Source: Moraxellaceae bacterium (lineage in GTDB: Bacteria; Pseudomonadota; Gammaproteobacteria; Burkholderiales; Rhodocyclaceae). From it: a DNA stretch of 60,020 bases. The position numbers were made by a program, and so were the translations under genes. The notes under the pieces were generated by a model. That model ran no database searches. It saw nothing but the letters and a program-made list of their open reading frames with translations, and was not told where the DNA came from. Positions within the stretch are counted from its first letter, which is position 1. Every line of letters starts with the position of its first letter. Location: NCBI GenBank assembly GCA_031119205.1, contig JAVHYF010000007.1, forward strand, positions 83,264-143,283, in the 5' to 3' direction. Below are positions 30,900 to 38,596 of the stretch, in pieces.

Positions 30900-31300
30900 A
30901 CCAGCGTGCCCTTGCCGGGCGCGGAGTCGATACTGAATTCACTCACCAGGCGTTTCGCGCCGCTCAACCCGAGGCCCATGCCACCACCGGTGGTGTAGCC
31001 ATCCTGCATCGCCTTTGCAATATCGGGAATGCCCGGTCCTTCATCGCGAAAGGACAGGCGCAGGCCGCGTCGCGCCAGCGCATCCGTCACGTCCTCGATC
31101 AGGAAGGTGCCGCCCAGCCCGTATATCAGCGTGTTGCGCGCCAGCTCGCTGGCTGCCGTGACCAGCTTGGTCTGCTCGACGGTGGAAAAACTCAGGGGTG
31201 GCTGCGCCCACTGGCGGACCAGCGCGCGTACGCGTTGCAGGTCTTCCTGGTTACGGATGAGGACCGACTCACTCCGCGTCGTCTTCGTCGTCGTGTTCAT
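30869..31300 (-). CDS. rsbT: Stressosome switch kinase RsbT
   Basis: A 143-residue serine/threonine kinase of the anti-sigma fold: ASELARNTLIYG is the N-box, FRDEGPGIPDI the G1 box and GGGMGLGLSGAKRLV the lid region. In Bacillus, RsbT is held by the RsbR-RsbS stressosome, phosphorylates both on stress, is released, and activates a downstream partner. GGGAGG nine nt before ATG 31300 supports the start. It overlaps rsbS by 32 nt, which suggests coupled translation and a fixed RsbS:RsbT ratio. No RsbU partner is next door; the target may be one of the two downstream ATPase-fused proteins. Confidence 0.92.
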   Translation of the reverse strand: MNTTTKTTRSESVLIRNQEDLQRVRALVRQWAQPPLSFSTVEQTKLVTAASELARNTLIYGLGGTFLIEDVTDALARRGLRLSFRDEGPGIPDIAKAMQDGYTTGGGMGLGLSGAKRLVSEFSIDSAPGKGTLVCITQWTRRL

Positions 31301-31655
31301 TGCCGACAGCCTCCCGCAGGAGAGTCATGCCACGTTCGACGTTGAGCGCAGTACTTACGCCCGGCAATGTGAGTCCGAGTTCCACCATGGTGATCGCGAC
31401 CGCTGGCCGCATGCCGACCAGTACCGTCGCCGCATCGAGGATGCGCGACAGCGCAGCGATGTGGGCAAGCGTACGGCCGATGAAGGAGTCGACGATATCC
31501 AGTGCCGAGATATCGATCAGGACACCACGTGAGCTGTGCCGCGAAACCATGGTTGTCAGGTCGTCCTGCAGGGTCAGCGCAAGCTGGTCGTGAAGCTCCA
31601 CCTGGATGGTGACGAGCAGGAACTGGTCAAGTTTGAGAACGGGAATGCGTTCCAT
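31269..31655 (-). CDS. rsbS: Stressosome scaffold protein RsbS (STAS domain)
   Basis: A single STAS domain of 128 residues with the conserved ISALDIVDSFIGR segment; S57 matches the serine phosphorylated by RsbT in Bacillus RsbS. With RsbR it forms the icosahedral stressosome core. GGAG lies seven nt before the ATG. It starts 12 bp after rsbR. The acidic tail (HDDEDDAE) is encoded in the part overlapping rsbT. Confidence 0.93.
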   Translation of the reverse strand: MERIPVLKLDQFLLVTIQVELHDQLALTLQDDLTTMVSRHSSRGVLIDISALDIVDSFIGRTLAHIAALSRILDAATVLVGMRPAVAITMVELGLTLPGVSTALNVERGMTLLREAVGNEHDDEDDAE

Positions 31656-31667
31656 CCTGGCGCTCCG

Positions 31668-32537
31668 TCAGGATAATCCGGTACCGGTTTTGAGAGGCGC
31701 GATGCCGCGTCCCACCTTGGCCAGCGCCAGCTTCAGGGCTTCGGCCAGGCTCGCCTTGGTCGTCACGTCACCAAGATCCACACCCAGATGCACGATGGTC
31801 TGGGCGATCTGGGGGCGGATGCCGCTGATGATGCATTCGGCCCCCATCAGGCGCGCCGCCGCAATGGTCTTGATGAGGTGCTGCGCGACCAGCGTATCCA
31901 CCGTCGGCACGCCGGTGATGTCGATGATCGCGATTGCCGCTTCGTGGTGAACGATGCCCTCGAGCAGGTTTTCCATGACGGAATGGGTGCGCTCGCTGTC
32001 CAGCGTGCCGATCAGCGGCAGCGCAAGCACGCCGCGATACAGCTCCACCACGGGTGTCGACAGGTCCAGCAGCTCCTGCTGCTGCTGCAGGATCACCTGC
32101 TCGCGGCTGCGGAGAAAGACCTCGGCAGTGTAGAGACCGAGGGAGTCGAGCAGGGTGGTCATGGCCCACACGGCATCCGCAAGAGTGTCTGCACTCTTCG
32201 ATTCCTGGCGCAGGCGCTGGAACAGGGGCTGCTTCAGCGAGAAGACGAACGTGGCGGTCTCGCTGGGCGAGAAGCCCTGCAAGGCACGGGAGCGCGACAC
32301 GGACTCCAGCATCGTGCGCACTTCGCCCCACACGGTGTCGTTCTCGGCACTGGGGTCTTCGTTGAGCGCCGCAGAGAACAGATCGAGGAACTGGGACGAC
32401 TGCTCCAGTGCGTCCTCGCTGCTCATGATGCCGGACAGCGACGAAGCGCTTTCCTTCTGGCGCTGTATCCATTCCTTGAGGATGTCCGCCTTGTGGCGGG
32501 CAATCACATTCGCTACGTCCGTTGCGTTCTTGTTCAC
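31668..32537 (-). CDS. rsbR: Stressosome sensor protein RsbR
   Basis: 289 residues from a GTG at 32537, chosen because GGGAG lies five nt upstream; the longer frame to 32669 starts with an Arg-rich stretch unlike the family. The N-terminal part (about 1-160) is the helical RsbR sensor domain, with a coiled linker (QVILQQQQELLDL). The STAS domain (about 165-280) keeps GVPTVDTLVAQHLI, with T215 at the position phosphorylated by RsbT, and IRPQIAQTIVHLG, with T247 near the second regulatory threonine. It is the first gene of rsbR-S-T-X-hybrid kinase and follows promoter site B. The signal sensed by the N-terminal domain cannot be told from sequence. Confidence 0.93.
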   Translation of the reverse strand: MNKNATDVANVIARHKADILKEWIQRQKESASSLSGIMSSEDALEQSSQFLDLFSAALNEDPSAENDTVWGEVRTMLESVSRSRALQGFSPSETATFVFSLKQPLFQRLRQESKSADTLADAVWAMTTLLDSLGLYTAEVFLRSREQVILQQQQELLDLSTPVVELYRGVLALPLIGTLDSERTHSVMENLLEGIVHHEAAIAIIDITGVPTVDTLVAQHLIKTIAAARLMGAECIISGIRPQIAQTIVHLGVDLGDVTTKASLAEALKLALAKVGRGIAPLKTGTGLS

Positions 32538-32867
32538 GTTCTCTCCCTTGGCACCCGGATTGCCCGGTCCTGCGATCCCCTGTCGGCGGCTCGGAGCCGT
32601 GGTCACCGTCCTCTTGTAACGGAAGCGCCCACAGCGACGAAGTCGGGCGATGACACGGCGCGCAGCCATCCGTGCTACGCATGGCCGGAGTGTAAGACTT
32701 CGGCCTGCAACGCAGTGTCAGACCAATCCTACAGTTTGATCCGCAGACGACTACGCAGTGGTCTCAGGCCTGCTCCCTATAGTCGCCCCAAGCCACGAAG
32801 GGCTACGTCCGCCCCAGTCTGCAGCGGGTACGGGACGCCCCTCATCCTCAGCCAGGAGACGCAGCAA
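32538..32867. other. Divergent intergenic region rsbR / DUF2383
   Basis: 330 bp without a credible gene. It holds promoter site B (32689-32733, read leftward). A site serving the rightward DUF2383 gene is not obvious, although the palindrome centre is about 143 bp before its start and could serve both sides. Confidence 0.6.
32689..32733 (-). promoter_or_regulatory. Activator-type promoter of the stressosome operon (site B)
   Basis: Read leftward: TGTAGGA-TTGG-TCTGACA (32733-32716), 21 bp, then TACACT (32694-32689). It matches site A of the hybrid kinase operon in 17 of 18 palindrome bases, in the GCAGG-Y-CG block and in the -10 context. The predicted start leaves a leader of roughly 145 nt before the rsbR GTG. 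Confidence 0.65.
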
Positions 32868-33323
32868 ATGAGTCGGGATGCCATCGATCCGCAGATCGTC
32901 ATGAACACCCTCAAGCATCTTGCGGACGACTGCCGCGAACGTGCACTCGGCTTCGGTGAGTATGCGGCCTACGTCAGCATGCCGGCCTTGCAGCGCCTGT
33001 TGTGGGCGAATGCGGAGGAGTGCCGGGCCGCAGCGGCTGAACTGGAAATGCTGATCAACGGACCCGGTGCAGCAGGCCAGCGCCGCGGAACAGTAGCACC
33101 GCATGGTGGCGCCGAACTCGAGCACGTGCTGCGCCGTAATAGCGACCGTGCAGTGCTGGAGGAGTGCCTGCGAGGACAGGAGGGCATGCGCTACCGGTAC
33201 GAGCGCGCCCTCTCCATGCCGATGCCCACCGGCATCCGCCGTGCGCTCCAGCGTCACTTCAGCGGCATGTTGCGCTACGCGGACAAGATCCGCGCCCTGC
33301 GCCTTGCCCCCGGCCTTCACTGA
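32868..33323 (+). CDS. DUF2383 / PA2169-type four-helix-bundle protein
   Basis: A 151-residue, all-helical protein fitting the DUF2383 family, which is ferritin-like in fold but of unknown function. Typical traits are the N-terminal helix with MNTLKHLADDCRER, a central A/E-rich helix (ANAEECRAAAAELEML), ECLRGQEGMRYRYERAL, and the closing DKIRALR. AGGAG lies nine nt before the ATG. Relatives are found beside stress and catalase genes. It is divergent from rsbR and precedes the PLD-like gene by 42 bp, probably in one operon. Confidence 0.8.
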   Translation: MSRDAIDPQIVMNTLKHLADDCRERALGFGEYAAYVSMPALQRLLWANAEECRAAAAELEMLINGPGAAGQRRGTVAPHGGAELEHVLRRNSDRAVLEECLRGQEGMRYRYERALSMPMPTGIRRALQRHFSGMLRYADKIRALRLAPGLH

Positions 33324-33365
33324 TCCAACGCAGCGCACCTCATCAATGCAGGCCCGGGAGATCCC

Positions 33366-34535
33366 ATGAAACGCTCGGAGTGGAAATCGAATCACCGCGT
33401 GAGCCTGCTGCCCAGCTCCGAGGTCTATCTGGAGCGCCTTGGCGCCGCCGTGGCCACGGCGAGCCGCGAGGTCCTGATCGAGGCCGATCACCTGCGCGAC
33501 GACGTCGCCGGGCGCGCACTGGCTGTCGTGCTGATCGGCGCTGCGCAGCGTGGCCTTCGCGTCAATGTGACCTTGCAGTCCACGGGCTCCTCCTCCCAGC
33601 CCAGTCCTTTCATCAAGGGGCTGATCGCCGCGGGCGTGAAGATCCAGAGCGCAGAGGCCTATGTGGATGGACGGCCTTGCCCGCCCCGCAAGCTGGCCGT
33701 CGTAGACGGTGAGCGCGCCTTCCTCGGTGGTTTCAGTTTCGATGGCGACGCGCCGGTGGGCTCTCCGCCTGTGCAGGAGTACGGCGCCGAACTCGTCGGC
33801 CCACTGGCGAGCAGCGTGCGGCTGATGCTTTTTGCCCGCCTTGCCGGCAATCGTCACCCGGTGGAGAGCGAGCGTCGCTACAGCCGTCGGGGCAGGGCTG
33901 ATCAGCCCGGCGGCGAGGGCTGGGCATGCATGGTCAGTGGTGACGAGAAGAGCAAGCGCGGCGATGTGCTGCGCCATTATCTGGAAGCCATCCGTCATGC
34001 CGAGCAGGACATCGTGCTCGCGAGCGCCTACTTCGCGCCAGGCTGGCGCCTGATGAAGGCCCTGGCCGAGGCTGCGCGCCGTGGCGTGCGGGTGCGCCTG
34101 GTCGTGCAGCACTGGCCGCGGCATGCGGCCGCGCGCTGGGCCATGAAGCAGATTCACGCCTACCTGCTGCGTCAGGGGGTGGAAATGCTGTCCTACCGCC
34201 GCTCGCTGCTGCATGGCAGCGTCGGTATGGTGGATGACCAGTGGGCCACCATCTGCTCTGGTAGCCAGAACATGGAAACCCATCTGGTCGTGCGTGACCG
34301 CCAGTTCAATGCCGCGTTGCGCGCGCACCTGCATGGCCTGATGTGCTTCGACTGCAAGCTGGAAGACGAGGCTCGCCTGCCGCAGGGCGTAGGCCTGCTG
34401 CGCGCCCTGGCCGGCGTCGTCGTGTTGCGCATGCTGGACGATGTGCCACGCCTGCCGGCGCAGTCACGCGCCGTGCGCGGCACCTCCGGCGTCGCACCCC
34501 CCGCTCTCGGTCGTACGGCGTCGGGTCACTCCTGA
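33366..34535 (+). CDS. Phospholipase-D-like protein with degenerate catalytic motifs
   Basis: 389 residues with two PLD-type halves, as in cardiolipin synthases. The expected HxKxxxxD motifs are damaged. The first reads PPRKLAVVDG, with Lys and Asp but no His at the usual place. The second reads LLHGSVGMVDD, with His and Asp but Ser for Lys. The following GSxN-type segment is SGSQNME. No N-terminal membrane helices are present, unlike bacterial cardiolipin synthase. It may be a catalytically dead scaffold or have changed chemistry. It follows the DUF2383 gene by 42 bp and ends at a strong terminator. Confidence 0.8.
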   Translation: MKRSEWKSNHRVSLLPSSEVYLERLGAAVATASREVLIEADHLRDDVAGRALAVVLIGAAQRGLRVNVTLQSTGSSSQPSPFIKGLIAAGVKIQSAEAYVDGRPCPPRKLAVVDGERAFLGGFSFDGDAPVGSPPVQEYGAELVGPLASSVRLMLFARLAGNRHPVESERRYSRRGRADQPGGEGWACMVSGDEKSKRGDVLRHYLEAIRHAEQDIVLASAYFAPGWRLMKALAEAARRGVRVRLVVQHWPRHAAARWAMKQIHAYLLRQGVEMLSYRRSLLHGSVGMVDDQWATICSGSQNMETHLVVRDRQFNAALRAHLHGLMCFDCKLEDEARLPQGVGLLRALAGVVVLRMLDDVPRLPAQSRAVRGTSGVAPPALGRTASGHS

Positions 34536-34563
34536 AGCGTATCCAGATTCGGGAAGTAAAAGC

Positions 34564-34591
34564 AGAACGGCCTTCCGCGGAAGGCCGTTCT
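34564..34591 (+). terminator. Perfect 28-bp palindrome terminator
   Basis: AGAACGGCCTTCC-GC-GGAAGGCCGTTCT is fully self-complementary and is followed by TTTG on the + strand; it lies after the PLD-like gene. On the opposite strand TGC rather than T follows, so it works best rightward. Confidence 0.85.
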
Positions 34592-34597
34592 TTGTTG

Positions 34598-34627
34598 ACG
34601 CTTGCACGCTTGATGTTGTGCAAGCGT
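34598..34627. repeat. Second inverted repeat between the PLD-like gene and katE
   Basis: ACGCTTGCAC and GTGCAAGCGT are perfect 10-bp arms around a 10-nt loop, 9 bp beyond the katE stop codon. It would fold at the 3' end of the katE mRNA; no T tract follows in that direction. Confidence 0.6.
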
Positions 34628-34636
34628 GATGCAGCC

Positions 34637-36721
34637 TCAGAAGCCCACGCGATCCCACACGCGGCCGGACCTGGCTGCCAGCAGGAAGTCATCCAGCTCG
34701 CTGGGGCTCTTCAGATCGATGACGCCGAACTCGCCTTTCACCGCCGCATTGCCGGCCAGCGCATCGCAACCCGCAATGCCGATGGCCTTGTAGTGACCAA
34801 AGGCGTCACGCAGCCATTGCTGCGCGACAGGCAGATCGGCCAGCGCGTCGCTGACGGACTCGTTGGCCAGTACGACCACCGCATGAAACAGGACGGACGG
34901 TGCCCCCGCCAGCGCCATGTCCGCTGTGTGCACCTTGCCGGTGCTGTCCTGCACTGCCGCCGGCTTCAATGCCACGCGGGCAAGCTGCGCCTTGTCCTTC
35001 TTCAAGCGACTCTCCAGCGCGACCAGCATGTCGGGGTCGAAGCCGTCGCCCAGCAGCACGGCGAGCTTGCGGCCTTCCAGTGTGTTGCGCGCCTTGGCCA
35101 GCAGGCTCAGTGCCGGACTCGGCTGGAGGTCCTTCGGCGGCTGCGCGGGCTCGATGACATCGGCCTTGCCCGTCATGCCCAGTTGATCGGCGACGTCAGC
35201 CTCCAGGGCAGCATCGATGATCTTCAGGTGGCCGAGCATGCGCGTGCGGATGGCGATCGTCTCCACCTTGCCGAGCTCGAAGGCCAGCGCGTTGGCGATG
35301 TGCTCGCGTTCCGGCGGGGTCATCGACAGCAGGAACTGGCGCGCCTGCGAGTAGTGGTCGGAGAAGGATTCGGCGCGCAGGCGCGTCTTGTTGCCTTCCA
35401 GCGGGGCAGGGAAGCTGGTAAAGCCGTGCACCGGACATTCGCGTGGCGCGTCTGCCGCCAGCGAGTTCGGCTCGTAGGACACGCGGCCCTTCGGCACTTC
35501 CATCTGCGCCATGCCGTCGCGCGTGAAGTTGTGCATCGGACAGCGCGGCTTGTTGACCGGCAACTGATGGAAGTTCGGACCGCCCAGTCGGCTGAGCTGA
35601 GTGTCGAGATAGGAGAACAGGCGGCCCTGCAGCAGCGGGTCGTCGCTGAAGTCGATGCCGGGCACGATGTTGGCGGGGCAGAAGGCGACCTGCTCGGTCT
35701 CGGCGAAGAAGTTGTCCGGGTTGCGGTCGAGCACCAGCTTGCCCACGATCTCCAGTGGAACCTCTTCCTCCGGGATCAGCTTGGTCGGGTCCAGCACGTC
35801 GAAGGCCAGTCTGTCGGCCGTCTCCTGGTCGAACACCTGCAGGCCGAGCTCGTACTCGGGGTACTGGCCGTTCTCGATGGCTTCCCACAGGTCACGCCGG
35901 TGGTAGTCAGGGTCGGCGCCATTGATCTTCACCGCCTCGTCCCACAGCACCGACTCGGCGCCGATCACCGGCCGCCAGTGGAACTTGACGAAGCGACTCT
36001 CGCCGAATTCGTTGACCAGCCGGAAGGTGTGGACGCCGAATCCTTCCATCATGCGGTAGGAGCGCGGGATCGTGCGATCCGACATCGCCCACATGATCAT
36101 GTGCATAGCCTCCGGCATCAGCGAGATGAAGTCCCAGAACGTATCGTGCGCCGAGGCTGCCTGCGGAAAGCCGCGATCGGGTTCCTGCTTCACCGAGTGC
36201 ACCAGGTCGGGAAACTTCATCGCGTCCTGGATGAAGAAGACCGGGATGTTGTTGCCGACCAGATCGAAGTTGCCTTCTTCCGTATAGAACTTCACCGCGA
36301 AGCCCCGCACGTCGCGTGCGAGATCGATCGAGGAGGAGCCACCCGCGACGGTGGAGAAGCGCACGAACACCGGCGTCTTCACGGACGGGTCCTGCAGGAA
36401 CTTCGCGCGGGTGATGCCCGACAGCGAGCGGTAGACCTGGAAATACCCATGCGCGCCCGAGCCGCGCGCGTGCACGATGCGCTCCGGAATACGCTCATGG
36501 TCGAAGTGGGTGATCTTCTCGCGCAGGATGAAGTCTTCAAGCAGCGTCGGGCCACGCGAGCCCACACGCAACGAGTTCTGGTTGTCCGCAACCGGGATAC
36601 CCTGGTTGGTCGTCAGCAGCGTTTCCTTGCCACCGCCGTGCTGTCGGTGAAGCTCGCCGCCGTTGCCGGTGCGATCGGCGCCGGGTGTGCCGGGGTGGGG
36701 GTGTGCAGTGCGCGTGTTCAT
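34637..36721 (-). CDS. katE: Large-subunit monofunctional catalase (HPII type)
   Basis: It destroys hydrogen peroxide with heme. The 694-residue length and the C-terminal flavodoxin-like domain (about 540-694; [15 protein letters not shown]) mark the large HPII class. Active-site residues are visible: H84 in [13 protein letters not shown]157 in [11 protein letters not shown] and the heme-ligand Y371 in [13 protein letters not shown]. The ATG at 36721 has AGGAG eight nt upstream; the frame extends ten codons further. It lies 85 bp after the hemerythrin gene, with an intrinsic terminator between them, so katE may have its own promoter or depend on partial read-through. Confidence 0.95.
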   Translation of the reverse strand: MNTRTAHPHPGTPGADRTGNGGELHRQHGGGKETLLTTNQGIPVADNQNSLRVGSRGPTLLEDFILREKITHFDHERIPERIVHARGSGAHGYFQVYRSLSGITRAKFLQDPSVKTPVFVRFSTVAGGSSSIDLARDVRGFAVKFYTEEGNFDLVGNNIPVFFIQDAMKFPDLVHSVKQEPDRGFPQAASAHDTFWDFISLMPEAMHMIMWAMSDRTIPRSYRMMEGFGVHTFRLVNEFGESRFVKFHWRPVIGAESVLWDEAVKINGADPDYHRRDLWEAIENGQYPEYELGLQVFDQETADRLAFDVLDPTKLIPEEEVPLEIVGKLVLDRNPDNFFAETEQVAFCPANIVPGIDFSDDPLLQGRLFSYLDTQLSRLGGPNFHQLPVNKPRCPMHNFTRDGMAQMEVPKGRVSYEPNSLAADAPRECPVHGFTSFPAPLEGNKTRLRAESFSDHYSQARQFLLSMTPPEREHIANALAFELGKVETIAIRTRMLGHLKIIDAALEADVADQLGMTGKADVIEPAQPPKDLQPSPALSLLAKARNTLEGRKLAVLLGDGFDPDMLVALESRLKKDKAQLARVALKPAAVQDSTGKVHTADMALAGAPSVLFHAVVVLANESVSDALADLPVAQQWLRDAFGHYKAIGIAGCDALAGNAAVKGEFGVIDLKSPSELDDFLLAARSGRVWDRVGF

Positions 36722-36752
36722 GGCGAAGACTCCTTTTTCTGAAGACAACAAA

Positions 36753-36774
36753 AACGCGTACCGGGGTACGCGTT
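36753..36774 (-). terminator. Intrinsic terminator between the hemerythrin gene and katE
   Basis: AACGCGTACC and GGTACGCGTT form a 10-bp stem with a 2-base centre, followed on the minus strand by T residues (CGTTTTTG). It ends 31 bp before the katE start codon, so it can act as a terminator for the hemerythrin gene or as an attenuator for katE. Confidence 0.75.
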
Positions 36775-36806
36775 GAGTGGGGTGTAGTTCTGGATGTCGT
36801 GGGAGG

Positions 36807-37346
36807 TCAGTCGACCCGCACGCTGTAGCCCGCCATCAGCTGGTCCTTGCGGGCCTGCATGCGCTTGCCGAGGGCGACGGTGTCGATGCGGCTCGAATCC
36901 ACGCGCGGAAACAGCTCGCGGTGCTCCTCCTTCACGTGGCGCTGCATGTACTCACCCAGTACTATCACCCGCGCATCGAAGAACGGGTCTTCGGGATCGT
37001 CCTCGCGGATCTGCGCAATGAGCTCGCGCGCACTGACGTGGTCGGCGACCGCTTCTTCCAGCAGATCGTCCAGTTGCAGCATGCGACGGACCATCGGATA
37101 GAAGATCTCCTCCTCGATCTGCATATGCACCTCCAGCAGCATGCAGATGCGGTCGGTGATCATGCGTTTGCGCGAAGCGGAGCGCAGGCGCTCGTACACC
37201 TCGAACAGCGCTTCGACCTCCTTGTGGTCGGCGCGCAGCAGGCGGATCGCGTCGATGCTGCCGTGGCTGCTTTCGTTGATGCGGCCCTGGAAGCCTTGCT
37301 GGGCAGGACCGTAGGCGCGTTGCGGTTGGCTGTGGGTGTTCGGCAT
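36807..37346 (-). CDS. Hemerythrin HHE-domain protein
   Basis: A 179-residue helical protein with the di-iron pattern: His in RADHKEVEALFE, HxxxE in LEVHMQIEEEIFYP, His in VADHVSARELI and HxxxxE in YMQRHVKEEHRELFP. Such proteins bind oxygen or handle iron and nitrosative or oxidative stress. The ATG at 37346 has AGGGG seven nt upstream; a longer frame to 37373 lacks support. The Gln/Gly-rich N-terminus (about 1-35) looks disordered. It precedes katE on the same strand, which fits an oxidative-stress role. Confidence 0.88.
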   Translation of the reverse strand: MPNTHSQPQRAYGPAQQGFQGRINESSHGSIDAIRLLRADHKEVEALFEVYERLRSASRKRMITDRICMLLEVHMQIEEEIFYPMVRRMLQLDDLLEEAVADHVSARELIAQIREDDPEDPFFDARVIVLGEYMQRHVKEEHRELFPRVDSSRIDTVALGKRMQARKDQLMAGYSVRVD

Positions 37347-37442
37347 GTCGATTCCCCTTTGTCGAGATTTCATCTCCGATGACCTGAGGCGGATGATCGA
37401 CGCAACGCCGGAGCATGCGGGTCGGAGTGCTGCGCTTTCGGG

Positions 37443-37460
37443 TGTCGGTACGTTCCTACG
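37443..37460 (-). promoter_or_regulatory. Weak copy of the shared operator before the hemerythrin gene
   Basis: TGTCGGT-ACGT-TCCTACG keeps the 7-4-7 layout and the TCCTAC half. It lies 97 bp before the hemerythrin start codon. No TACACT-like -10 follows at 21-22 bp, so this is only a candidate. Confidence 0.3.
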
Positions 37461-37532
37461 GCGTTAAACCGGACGGTGTCGTCATGCCGTTCTTGACTTG
37501 GCTGACGCGATCGGTTCGAATCCCCGCCCTGT

Positions 37533-37617
37533 GCCCGGATGGTGAAACTGGTAGACACAAGGGACTTAAAATCCCTCGGCGAAAGCTGTACGGGTTCGAT
37601 CCCCGTTCCGGGTACCA
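37533..37617 (+). tRNA. tRNA-Leu (anticodon UAA)
   Basis: An 85-nt cloverleaf with a long variable arm. The acceptor GCCCGGA pairs with TCCGGGT, the D-arm TGGTGAAACTGGTAGACA is normal, the anticodon loop CTTAAAA gives UAA, the T-loop is GGTTCGATCCC, and CCA is encoded at 37615-37617. It closely resembles E. coli tRNA-Leu(UAA). No integrase or attachment-site duplication is visible nearby. Confidence 0.97.
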
Positions 37618-37674
37618 GTGTCGTGCAATGCCTGCTGGCACCCAGCATCGTGTCCGACACACGGTGAACGAAAA

Positions 37675-37695
37675 AACGCCCCGATCCGGGGCGTT
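37675..37695 (-). terminator. Intrinsic terminator of pflB-pflA
   Basis: AACGCCCCG and CGGGGCGTT form a 9-bp stem with a 3-nt loop; on the minus strand the stem runs into six T residues. It lies 57 bp after the pflA stop codon and also separates pflA from tRNA-Leu. Confidence 0.9.
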
Positions 37696-37752
37696 GTCGT
37701 TTGTCGCTGTTGTCGCTGCTGTTCTGCTGGCGCTGCGCCGTAAGACGGCGGT

Positions 37753-38577
37753 TCAATCCGCCGCGTTGAGACCGTGCTTGCGGAAGAGGGCGCGCGCGGC
37801 TGCCGCCTGTTCCGCCGAGGCCGGCGGCGTGTCGGCGAGCTCGTACTTCATGCCGAGTTGCTCCCACTTGAACTTGCCGAGCTGGTGGAAGGGCAGGACA
37901 TCCACCCGTTCGACATTACCCAGCGTTGCGCAGAACTTCGCCACGCCTTCGACGTTGTCCGGCGCATCGGTAAGGTCTGGCACCAGCACGTAGCGTAACC
38001 ACACCGGGCGCTTGCGCTCGGCCAGGCGACGTGCGAATTCCAGCACCGGCTCTACGGGCTTGGCGGTGACGCGCAGATGCGTCTCCGGGTCCCAACTCTT
38101 GATATCGAGCAGGAAGAGGTCGATCTCGTCCAGCTCTTCGTCCGACAGCTTGTTGCCGAGGAAGCCATTGGTATCGAGCACGGTGTGCACACCTAGGGCC
38201 TTGGCACCATGCATCAGCTGCATGACGAAACGGTCCTGCACCAGCGGCTCGCCGCCGGAAACGGTGAGTCCGCCGTTGGCGGCTTTCAGGAATGGGGCGT
38301 ACTTCGCCAGCTCCTGCAGCAGATCATCCACGCAGACCAGCCGGCCGTTCTTCAGCTTCCAGGTATCCGGGTTGTGGCAGTACTGGCAACGGAATTCGCA
38401 TCCCGTCGTCCAGTAGACCAGGCGCATGCCCGGGCCATCGACGGCGGAACCGGTTTCCTCCGAGTGGAGGAAACCCCAGCGCCCACCGCGCAGCAGTTCG
38501 TTGGTCTCCGCGTCGGGCATGGTGTTGCTGTGCTCGACGCGCAGATCGAAACGGCTACCGCGCAGGGGCGTGTCCAT
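37753..38577 (-). CDS. pflA: Pyruvate formate-lyase activating enzyme (radical SAM)
   Basis: It generates the glycyl radical on PflB using S-adenosylmethionine and a [4Fe-4S] cluster. The cluster ligands C60, C64 and C67 sit in TTGCEFRCQYCHN, and the SGGEP motif is in GGLTVSGGEPLVQ. At 274 residues it is about 25 longer than E. coli PflA; the extra is at the N-terminus, and an ATG at 38520 (MPDAETNE) gives a standard-length protein. It starts 19 bp after pflB, in the same operon. Confidence 0.93.
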   Translation of the reverse strand: MDTPLRGSRFDLRVEHSNTMPDAETNELLRGGRWGFLHSEETGSAVDGPGMRLVYWTTGCEFRCQYCHNPDTWKLKNGRLVCVDDLLQELAKYAPFLKAANGGLTVSGGEPLVQDRFVMQLMHGAKALGVHTVLDTNGFLGNKLSDEELDEIDLFLLDIKSWDPETHLRVTAKPVEPVLEFARRLAERKRPVWLRYVLVPDLTDAPDNVEGVAKFCATLGNVERVDVLPFHQLGKFKWEQLGMKYELADTPPASAEQAAAARALFRKHGLNAAD

Positions 38578-38596
38578 GGTGCTGGCCCGGTCTCGT

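Noticed and set aside
31788-32867. N-terminal extension of the DUF2383 frame through the rsbR gene
   Set aside because: It is antisense to rsbR; the DUF2383 family length and an AGGAG place the start at 32868.
34343-36742. Antisense frame of 799 codons opposite katE
   Set aside because: Shadow of katE, Arg/His/Val-rich and unlike any family I recognise.
37505-37530. tRNA T-arm-like piece (CGGTTCGAATCC) just before tRNA-Leu
   Set aside because: The flanking bases do not pair into a 5-bp T-stem and no acceptor, D or anticodon arm fits upstream. It could be a tRNA remnant or attachment-site scar, but nothing else supports that.
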